From contig NZ_JAFCKQ010000053.1 in NCBI RefSeq assembly GCF_018130215.1, positions 1-57,720 on the forward strand: a DNA stretch of 57,720 nucleotides. The letters run 5' to 3'. The position numbers were made by a program, and so were the translations under genes. Numbering within the stretch: position 1 is the stretch's first letter; each line of letters begins with the position of its first letter. The notes beneath the pieces are model-generated. The model did not search any database and was not told where the DNA came from. It saw only the letters and a list, made by a program, of their open reading frames with translations. Of the stretch, positions 51,939 through 57,720 are shown in pieces. The DNA is from Bradyrhizobium jicamae. GTDB lineage: Bacteria > Pseudomonadota > Alphaproteobacteria > Rhizobiales > Xanthobacteraceae.

Positions 51939-51994
51939 CGATTCCTCCTTGTCTGACATGCGCGACGGCGTGTCGCGGCAAATGAAGTTGTTTC

Positions 51995-53224
51995 CTATTC
52001 GTCGAGCTTGCAGCCGCCTGTGCCTTCGGGACGGAAGGCCCGGTCGCCGGGAATCACCGCGATCTTCTGGTAATAGTCCCAGGGATACCTGCTCTCTTCC
52101 GGCTTCTTCACGCGATAGAGCGAAAGATCGTAGACGACGCGGCCGTCGTTGCGGATGCGCGCGGGCCGGCCGAAGAAATCGACGGGCAGCTTGCGCATCT
52201 CGGCGTTGACGGTCTTGGCGTCGTCGCTGCCGCCGGCCTCGATCGCCTTCAGATAGTGGCGTACCGCCGCATAGGTCGCGGCCTGCAATTTGGTCGGTTC
52301 GCGCTTCTCGATCTCGAAGAACCGCTTGGCGAACGCGCGGGTGCCATCGTCGTCGTCCCAGTAGTACTGCGCTGCGACGTACATGCCTTGCGCGTCGCGC
52401 AGGCCGATCGAATGGACGTCGGAGATGAAGGTCAGCATGCCGACGATGGTCTGTCCGCCCTGTTGCAGGCCGAACTCGTGGGTCTGCTTCACCGCGTTGA
52501 CGGTGTCGGCACCCGTGCCGGCCAGTGCCACGACCTTGGCGCCGGAGCTTTGGGCCGCCAGCAGAAAGGATGAAAAGTCTGTGGTGTTGAACGGGTATCG
52601 CACCGCACCGAGCACCTTGCCTCCCGCATCGGTCACGGCCCGCGAGGCATCCTTCACCATCGCCGTACCGAACGAATAATCGACCGCGACAAAGAACCAA
52701 TCCTTGCCGACGCGGCGGCTCAGTTCCCCCACAAGTCCGGCCGACAGCGCGTAGGTATCGTCCGCCCAGTGCGTGACGACGGGCGAGCATTTGTCGCCGG
52801 TCAGTTCCGACGTCGCTGCGCCCGAGACCAGCGCCGTGCGGTTGCTTTGTGTGGCAAGCCCGGCGACGGCAAGGCCGACCGAACTCACGGCGAGGTCGGT
52901 CACCGCATCGACGTGCTCGACGTCGAACCATTGCCGCGCGATCCCGACCGCAACGTCCGGCTTGTTCTGGTGATCCGCCGATATGATCTCGATCGGTTTG
53001 CCGAGCACCTTGTTGTGAAAATCCTCGGCGGCAAGCTTTGCGGCGGTGACCGAGCCTGGGCCCCCAAGATCGCGGCCGCTGCCATAGTCACCCAACACCG
53101 CGATCCGCACGACGCCGTCCGAAATGCCCGAGCCGTCGGGTGCGGCCTGCGCCAGCGACGTCGAGAGCATCAGCGTGGCGATCGCCGAGATCGCCCATCT
53201 GCAGGACGCGTGTGTCTGAAGCAA
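51995..53224 (-). CDS. Branched-chain-amino-acid-type ABC binding protein (Peripla_BP_6)
   Basis: A 409-aa periplasmic binding protein with a signal peptide (WAISAIATLMLSTSLAQA) and the type I bilobed fold (VRIAVLGDYGSGRDLGGPG, FVAVDYSFGTAMVKDASRAV). Aromatic catabolic clusters often carry such a protein for uptake of the aromatic substrate. The start is probably TTG 53224, with GGGAGGA seven bases upstream. Further upstream starts at 53275-53284 lie on or beyond the IclR operator. No ABC permease or ATPase gene is beside it, so membrane partners lie elsewhere. Confidence 0.82.
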   Translation of the reverse strand: MLQTHASCRWAISAIATLMLSTSLAQAAPDGSGISDGVVRIAVLGDYGSGRDLGGPGSVTAAKLAAEDFHNKVLGKPIEIISADHQNKPDVAVGIARQWFDVEHVDAVTDLAVSSVGLAVAGLATQSNRTALVSGAATSELTGDKCSPVVTHWADDTYALSAGLVGELSRRVGKDWFFVAVDYSFGTAMVKDASRAVTDAGGKVLGAVRYPFNTTDFSSFLLAAQSSGAKVVALAGTGADTVNAVKQTHEFGLQQGGQTIVGMLTFISDVHSIGLRDAQGMYVAAQYYWDDDDGTRAFAKRFFEIEKREPTKLQAATYAAVRHYLKAIEAGGSDDAKTVNAEMRKLPVDFFGRPARIRNDGRVVYDLSLYRVKKPEESRYPWDYYQKIAVIPGDRAFRPEGTGGCKLDE

Positions 53225-53257
53225 ATCCCGATCCTCCCGACGTGTCCGATTTGTTTG

Positions 53258-53300
53258 TGTCCATCTGATGGACATCATTCTCATAATTTGATACTGTATC
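53258..53300. promoter_or_regulatory. IclR operator region with two perfect palindromes
   Basis: A perfect 17-bp palindrome TGTCCATC-T-GATGGACA lies at 53258-53274 between the divergent binding-protein gene and iclR-type gene. A second perfect 11-bp palindrome, GATAC-T-GTATC, lies at 53290-53300. The first is a strong candidate for the regulator's operator. Confidence 0.7.
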
Positions 53301-53365
53301 CGCGCGGGCGGGTCGGTCAAGTGCGCTGGATGCAGTGCGCCCCGCCGAAATTGCCGAGGTGGTCG

Positions 53366-54184
53366 ATGACGAAGAAACCCAGGGCTGACGATCAGGACAC
53401 GGAGCACGGCGCGTCGGGAGTGCGCGCAGTGGACCGAGCGATCGCGATCCTGCAATGCTTCACCCCCGATCAGCCGGCCTTGAGCGTCATCGAAATCCAG
53501 AAGCGCGTCGGGCTCAGCCGGCCAACCCTGTACCGTCTGCTGCAGACGCTGGCGCAGCGCGACCTCATTCAGGCCGAAGGTGACCCGCAGCGCTTCCGTC
53601 TGTCACATGGCGTGATGAAGCTGTCGCATGTGTGGTTGAAGGGACTGGATGTCGTCACGATCGCGCGCCCGGTTGTCGAAGGCCTGCGCGAAGCAACCGG
53701 CGAGACCGCAGCGCTTTTCCGGGTGCAGGAGGACCGAGGCATCTGCATTCTCGAATGCGAGAGCCGTCACGTGCTCTCGATCAGCCGTGGTGTCGGCGAC
53801 AGTTTGAGTCTGACCCAGGGATCGACCGGCAAGGCCATGCTGGCCTTCATGGACCCGGCGCGACAGGCCGAGCTTCTCTCCACCGTCAAGAAGGGCGACG
53901 AGCGCGCGCAGCTTGAGGAAGCCTTGGGCTTCGCCAGGCGTCACGGCTATGCAACCAGCCACGGTGAGATCTTCGCCGGCGCCGTCGCGGTCTCGGCGCC
54001 GTGCTTCGATCATCGCGGCAGCGTGGTCGGTTCGGTGGGCCTGTACGGGCCGAGTGCCCGTATCGATGAGCAGAAGCTGCTTGAATATTCGAAGCTGGTG
54101 CGCGAGGCCGGGCGGCGGATTTCGGTCCTGTCGGGATTTCAGGACGGTGAGCCGTCGGCAACGAGGCGTGTGCGCGCCGATTAG
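53366..54184 (+). CDS. IclR-family transcriptional regulator
   Basis: A 272-aa regulator. The winged HTH is about residues 20-80 (LSVIEIQKRVGLSRPTLYRLLQ), and the C-terminal IclR ligand-binding domain carries typical blocks (GETAALFRVQEDRGICILECE, LTQGSTGKAMLAFM, GYATSHGEIFAGAVAVSAP). It diverges from the oxygenase cluster and is probably its specific regulator. GAGG precedes the ATG at 53366. IclR proteins may activate or repress depending on the system. Confidence 0.93.
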   Translation: MTKKPRADDQDTEHGASGVRAVDRAIAILQCFTPDQPALSVIEIQKRVGLSRPTLYRLLQTLAQRDLIQAEGDPQRFRLSHGVMKLSHVWLKGLDVVTIARPVVEGLREATGETAALFRVQEDRGICILECESRHVLSISRGVGDSLSLTQGSTGKAMLAFMDPARQAELLSTVKKGDERAQLEEALGFARRHGYATSHGEIFAGAVAVSAPCFDHRGSVVGSVGLYGPSARIDEQKLLEYSKLVREAGRRISVLSGFQDGEPSATRRVRAD

Positions 54185-54186
54185 AA

Positions 54187-54210
54187 GAGGCCGCCCGGTC
54201 GGGCGGCCTC
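54187..54210. terminator. Terminator hairpin after the IclR gene
   Basis: A perfect 11-bp stem, GAGGCCGCCCG (54187-54197) with CGGGCGGCCTC (54200-54210) and a 2-nt loop, begins two bases after the IclR stop. It separates that gene from the convergent DUF1330 gene. Confidence 0.78.
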
Positions 54211-54235
54211 GCGACAAGCGTTCATCCTTCCAGGA

Positions 54236-54616
54236 TCAATTCGGCAGGCCTTCGGTGATGAAGGATCTGACCTTGATCGCCTTGTTCCGCTCCGGTGCCA
54301 GTGCCTTCCACTCCGGCGACGTGCGCGCGGCCTGAGCCTTCGCGAAGCTGTCATAGACCGCGATGGTCACACGCTTTGGCGCCTCGCCTTCGACAGCGAA
54401 AATGTTGCCGCCGCGAGCCAGAAAGGTTCCGCCGGACGACTTGATCAGCTCCGTCACTTTCGGAAGGTACGCATTCTGCGCGCCCTGATCGAGGACCTCG
54501 ATCTCCGAGACGACATAGGCCTTTGGTGTGGACTGCGCGTGAAGCCCTTCGATCGCGACGGCGCCGACCGCGATGCCGGCAAGCATGGACAAGGCAGCAG
54601 TGTATGCTGTTTTCAA
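54236..54616 (-). CDS. DUF1330 domain protein, exported
   Basis: A 126-aa protein with an N-terminal hydrophobic segment (ALSMLAGIAVGAVAIEGLHAQ) suggesting export or anchoring, followed by a DUF1330 domain (KAYVVSEIEVLDQGAQNAYL, KRVTIAVYDSFAKAQAARTSPEW). The domain is a small ferredoxin-like fold of unknown role. It is convergent with the IclR gene and is not obviously part of the oxygenase cluster. Confidence 0.85.
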   Translation of the reverse strand: MKTAYTAALSMLAGIAVGAVAIEGLHAQSTPKAYVVSEIEVLDQGAQNAYLPKVTELIKSSGGTFLARGGNIFAVEGEAPKRVTIAVYDSFAKAQAARTSPEWKALAPERNKAIKVRSFITEGLPN

Positions 54617-54742
54617 GGTAATTCTCCATTTGATCTATGGTTCAGGTGAGTACGCGTCGCAGGTGAGCGCGCGCGTTCGCTGCCGCGGGAATTGCCAGTC
54701 GAAAACAATGTCGCCGATGGAATAGGCTGCCAACTGTCGCAA

Positions 54743-54802
54743 GCGGAGAATTCGGCATGTCTCCGCTTTATCTGCAGCTCTCGGCAAGCCAAACGCTTGC
54801 CG
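54743..54802. other. Two adjacent hairpins in a gene-free stretch (54617-54907)
   Basis: In 291 bp without a gene, two perfect 7-bp stems lie close together: GCGGAGA (54743-54749) with TCTCCGC (54760-54766), and CGGCAAG (54782-54788) with CTTGCCG (54796-54802). The first is followed by TTTATCT on the plus strand. This could be a terminator pair or part of a small RNA; I see no promoter strong enough to decide. Confidence 0.35.
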
Positions 54803-54907
54803 CGCGAGGAGGCTACACCGTCCCCGGATCAATACCTATGGTTGTTTTGTGACGCGGCGTGTCTGCTTCAGCCTGGCAAGACATCTCGCGTGTGGCGATG
54901 GCTCACA

Positions 54908-55831
54908 CTACGCCGGCGTGCCCATGATGTAGGGCTTCAGCACCGCATAGAGCATGTCATGCGTCGGCGTCGGGATGCCGAGCTTGCGGCCGAGTTCGAC
55001 CACCTTGCCGTTCAGCCAGGGCAATTCCAGCCGGTTGCCGCGCTCGAGATCGAGCGCCATCGACGCCTTCATTGCCGGCGGCGCGTGGCCGATGAAATCC
55101 AGCACCTTCTGAAGCGCATCCGTCGGCAGCTTGATGCCGGAGGCACGCGCGACGGCGACGGTCTCCTCGCAGGCCGCGACGAACAACGGTCGCAAATCGG
55201 GGTCGTCGCGCAGCCTGCCGAGCGGCTGCCGTGTCACCGCGGTCATGCCGGCATTGGTGGCGAGCAGCACGAACTTCATCCAGAGCTCGGTCGTGATCTG
55301 CTCGCTCAGCGTGGCGTCGAAGCCGGCTTTCAGGCAGAGCTCGAGCAATGCCTTGCCGCGCGGCGTGACGCTGCCGTCGAGCTCGCCGAAGATCATGCGC
55401 ATGAAGGTGCCGACCTGGTTGATCACGCCGGGCTTGATGATCGAGGCGCTGATCTGCGCGACGCCGCCCATCACGGCCTTCTGTCCGAGGATCGGGATCA
55501 GGCGTTCCGGCGCGTCGATCCCGTTCTGCAGCGGGATCACGGCGGTGTCGGGACCGACCATCGGCTTGATGTGGTGACCGGCGCTCTCGACGTCCCACAG
55601 CTTGACGCAGAACAGCACGATGTCGACGGGCCCGACGCCGGCCGGATCGTCGGTCGCCCTGGTCGGCACCAGATGGGTTTCGCCGCGGCCGCCCTGGATC
55701 CTCAGTCCCTCGCTCCGCATTGCGGCGAGATGCGCGCCGCGCGCGATGAAGGTGACGTCGGCTCCGGCCTGCGCGAGCGCCGCGCCAAAACCACCTCCGA
55801 CGCCGCCGGCGCCGACCACCGCAATCCGCAT
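54908..55831 (-). CDS. 2-dehydropantoate 2-reductase family protein
   Basis: A 307-aa reductase with the N-terminal NADP Rossmann motif VVGAGGVGGGFGAALA and a C-terminal helical ketopantoate-reductase domain including the likely catalytic Lys segment ELWMKFVLLATNAGM. Panthothenate-pathway PanE is one member, but many paralogues act on other 2-keto acids, so no gene symbol is given. The ATG at 55831 is used because the Rossmann strand follows at once. It diverges from the ABC ATPase gene. Confidence 0.87.
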   Translation of the reverse strand: MRIAVVGAGGVGGGFGAALAQAGADVTFIARGAHLAAMRSEGLRIQGGRGETHLVPTRATDDPAGVGPVDIVLFCVKLWDVESAGHHIKPMVGPDTAVIPLQNGIDAPERLIPILGQKAVMGGVAQISASIIKPGVINQVGTFMRMIFGELDGSVTPRGKALLELCLKAGFDATLSEQITTELWMKFVLLATNAGMTAVTRQPLGRLRDDPDLRPLFVAACEETVAVARASGIKLPTDALQKVLDFIGHAPPAMKASMALDLERGNRLELPWLNGKVVELGRKLGIPTPTHDMLYAVLKPYIMGTPA

Positions 55832-55959
55832 GATCTCTCTCCTGACCGGGCGAGGTTGCCCCGCGGCTCCCTGCCTCCTCGAGGCCGACAGGCTTGACCG
55901 ATGTCGGGCCAATTCTCAACCCGGTTGCCGTCAAAAATCGCGTGAGCATGGCAGCTTCC

Positions 55960-56000
55960 AGCCGCAGCCTTCGCCTTCTTGCCGCGTTGAAACTGCGGCT
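55960..56000. other. Inverted repeat upstream of the ABC ATPase gene
   Basis: AGCCGCAG (55960-55967) and CTGCGGCT (55993-56000) are perfect inverted repeats of 8 bp with 25 bp between. They lie in the 210-bp gap between the reductase and ATPase genes. Regulatory meaning is uncertain; a weak hairpin in the 5' leader is possible. Confidence 0.35.
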
Positions 56001-56041
56001 GCGAACCGCTAAGCCGTCCTGCAAACATCGGGAGGCAACGC

Positions 56042-56863
56042 GTGGGAATGACAGAGCCGACGGCGGTCGCGCTTGACGATGCGACGGTGGCTTTCCGGCT
56101 GGCGGACGGACGCGTCTATACGGCGGTCGAGAAGGCCGATCTGTCGGTCGCACATGGCGAGTTCGTCGCCATCGTCGGGCCGACGGGATGCGGAAAGTCG
56201 ACGCTGCTGAACGTCGCGGCCGGCCTGTTGAGGCCGGCATCGGGCACGGCACGGATCTTCGACAGGCCGCTCGCCGGGCTGAACCGCGAGGCCGGCTACC
56301 TGTTCCAGGCCGACGCCCTGTTTCCCTGGAAGACCGCGATCGACAATGTCGCGATCGGCCTCGAGATCAGGGGCACGGCACGATCGGAGGCGCTGGCGCG
56401 GGCCGGGAAATGGCTTGCCTCGGTCGGCCTCGGCGCCTTCGCGAACCGCTATCCGCACATGCTGTCCGGTGGCCAGCGCAAGCGCGTCGCCCTGGCCCAG
56501 GTCCTGATCCGTGATCCGAAAATCCTGCTGATGGACGAGCCGTTCGGTCCGCTCGATGCGCAGACCCGGCAGATCATGGGCAATCTGCTGCTGGAGCTGT
56601 GGACCGCCGACCGCAAGGCGGTGCTGTTCGTCACCCACGACCTCGAGGAGGCGATCGCGCTCGCCGACCGCGTCGTGATCATGTCGGCCGGGCCGGGCGC
56701 GCGCATCATCGGCGACTGGCGCGTCACGCTTCCGCGGCCGCGCGACATTTCCGAGGTCAGGATGGAGAAGGATTTCCATGCGCTCCACAAGGAAATCTGG
56801 AACGTGCTGAAGGACCAGGTGATGAAGGGCTATGCGCAGTCCTCGCAGGCGGGAGCAGCCTGA
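56042..56863 (+). CDS. ABC importer ATPase, SsuB/TauB/nitrate type
   Basis: A 273-aa ATPase with Walker A GPTGCGKSTLL, signature MLSGGQRKRVALAQV, Walker B ILLMDEPFGPLD and H-loop VTHDLEEAI. This is the sulfonate/taurine/nitrate/pyrimidine-precursor group of importers. The GTG start at 56042 has GGAGG six bases upstream, while the ATG at 56048 is at 12. It overlaps the permease gene at TGATG. The binding protein is not in the window and probably lies beyond its end. Confidence 0.92.
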   Translation: MGMTEPTAVALDDATVAFRLADGRVYTAVEKADLSVAHGEFVAIVGPTGCGKSTLLNVAAGLLRPASGTARIFDRPLAGLNREAGYLFQADALFPWKTAIDNVAIGLEIRGTARSEALARAGKWLASVGLGAFANRYPHMLSGGQRKRVALAQVLIRDPKILLMDEPFGPLDAQTRQIMGNLLLELWTADRKAVLFVTHDLEEAIALADRVVIMSAGPGARIIGDWRVTLPRPRDISEVRMEKDFHALHKEIWNVLKDQVMKGYAQSSQAGAA

Positions 56864-57648
56864 TGTCGCGGATCACGCTGCTGTCGCTCCAGGTGCTGGT
56901 TGCCGTCGTCACACTTGGTCTGTGGCAGTTGTTCGCCAGCGTGCCGGTGTTCGGCAGGATCGTGCTGCCGCCGTTCTTCTTCTCCAATCCGGTCGACGTG
57001 TTCAGCCAGATCATCACCTGGTTCGCAACCGGCGTGATCTGGAAGCACCTTGCCATCACGCTGTGGGAATCGATCCTCGCCTTCGTGATCGGCTCCGGCC
57101 TCGGAATCCTCGTCGGCTTCTGGTTCGCGCGCCAGCCGCGCGTTGCGGCGGTGTTCGATCCCTATGTGAAGATGATCAATGCGCTGCCGCGCGTGGTGCT
57201 GGCGCCGATCTTCGCGCTGTGGTTCGGGCTCGGCGTGTGGTCCAAGGTCGCGCTCGGCGTGACGCTGGTGTTCTTCATCGTGTTCTTCAACGTCTATCAG
57301 GGCGTGAAGGAAGTCTCGACCACGGTGCTCGACAATGGCCGCATGCTCGGCATGAGCGAGCGGCAGTTGATGCGTCACGTCTATTGGCCGTCGGCGCTGT
57401 CCTGGATGTTCTCCTCGCTGCACACCTCGGTCGGCTTCGCCGTGGTCGGGGCGGTCGTCGGCGAATATCTCGGCTCAGCGGCCGGGCTCGGCTACCTGAT
57501 CCAGCAGGCCGAAGGCGTGTTCGACGTCGCCGGCGTGTTCGCCGGCATGTTCGTCTTGTCCGCCTTCGTCATCCTGATCGACATGGCCGTGACCGTCGTC
57601 GAGAAGCGCCTGCTGGTCTGGCGGCCGACGACAGCAGCGCGGGACTAG
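56863..57648 (+). CDS. ABC importer permease, SsuC/TauC type
   Basis: A 261-aa inner-membrane protein with about six helices and the BPD_transp_1 EAA-type loop visible at VSTTVLDNGRMLGMSERQLM. The first helix is LSLQVLVAVVTLGLWQLFASV. It begins on the last base of the ATPase stop and completes the membrane part of the importer. Only 72 bp remain after it in the window; no gene is visible there. Substrate is undetermined. Confidence 0.9.
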   Translation: MSRITLLSLQVLVAVVTLGLWQLFASVPVFGRIVLPPFFFSNPVDVFSQIITWFATGVIWKHLAITLWESILAFVIGSGLGILVGFWFARQPRVAAVFDPYVKMINALPRVVLAPIFALWFGLGVWSKVALGVTLVFFIVFFNVYQGVKEVSTTVLDNGRMLGMSERQLMRHVYWPSALSWMFSSLHTSVGFAVVGAVVGEYLGSAAGLGYLIQQAEGVFDVAGVFAGMFVLSAFVILIDMAVTVVEKRLLVWRPTTAARD

Positions 57649-57720
57649 ATGCCGTAATGGGCCCTGCTCCGAGCAAGTGGTCATGATGGTGGCTGTCCCC
57701 CGATAGATGATGAAACGGGG

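Noticed and set aside
51938..52931. Extension of the oxygenase alpha frame into the binding-protein gene
   Set aside because: Strong AAGGAGG at 51944-51950 marks the true start at 51938.

Overview
This GC-rich window has the gene content of an alphaproteobacterium of the Bradyrhizobium / Nitrobacteraceae type. The grounds are a circularly permuted two-piece tmRNA with the tag ANDNFAPVAQAA, an alpha-type SspB, two DUF3551 proteins, DUF4169 and DUF2336 proteins, and short dispersed palindromic repeats of kinds familiar from Bradyrhizobium. The genus assignment is an inference from content; no database was searched.

Layout. 0.2-6.3 kb: a FadR-type GntR regulator diverges from a TRAP transporter (DctP, fused DctQM), a D-2-hydroxyacid dehydrogenase and an MFS carrier, which looks like an uptake and oxidation unit for a small organic acid. 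6.4-8.3 kb: a TetR regulator and a cytochrome P450 diverge around a 28-bp near-perfect palindrome. 8.5-12.2 kb: a large AsmA-type envelope protein. 12.2-16.0 kb (minus strand): a VOC protein, a ribbon-helix-helix/DUF4169 pair, fumC, the ClpXP adaptor SspB, and the permuted tmRNA gene immediately upstream of sspB. 16.2-18.3 kb: TctB and TctA of a tripartite tricarboxylate transporter, with no TctC. 18.4-20.2 kb: thyA, a GNAT gene and folA. 20.4-24.4 kb: hflK, hflC, DUF2065 and a DegP-like protease, i.e. envelope and membrane protein quality control. 24.5-26.3 kb: serB and miaA, divergent with overlapping start codons.

26.4-33.6 kb is a branched-chain amino acid region: a promoter, a 21-codon leader peptide rich in Ile/Leu/Val codons, nested hairpins and an intrinsic terminator (an attenuator), then ilvI, a threonine dehydratase, ilvN, a methyltransferase, a DMT exporter, a LysE exporter and ilvC. 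33.7-39.8 kb: DUF2336, a membrane-bound class III cyclase homologue, a small unknown protein, a ferric-reductase-like membrane protein diverging from a TetR regulator around two identical-format operators, and a membrane sulfatase/phosphoethanolamine-transferase-like protein. 40.0-45.5 kb: a NEW3-domain surface protein with its own ABC exporter, and a glycine betaine/choline type ABC importer with fused permease and binding domains. 45.7-48.5 kb: small secreted or unknown proteins, an HD-domain protein and tandem DUF3551 genes.

48.5-54.6 kb is a catabolic cluster on the minus strand: periplasmic binding protein, Rieske oxygenase alpha subunit, SDR dehydrogenase, oxygenase beta subunit and two small unknown proteins, divergent from an IclR regulator with a perfect 17-bp palindrome between them. 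54.2-57.7 kb: DUF1330, a ketopantoate-reductase-like enzyme, and the ATPase and permease of an SsuBC/TauBC-type importer running towards the window edge.

The least expected signals are in non-coding DNA: the ilv leader, the tmRNA-sspB neighbourhood, four well-defined operators between divergent genes, and a palindrome upstream of hflK. I found no CRISPR array, no insertion sequence, no tRNA or rRNA gene and no phage. I did not find a clearly unprecedented multi-gene system; the best candidates for unstudied biology are the oxygenase cluster with its two unknown small proteins and the NEW3/ABC operon.
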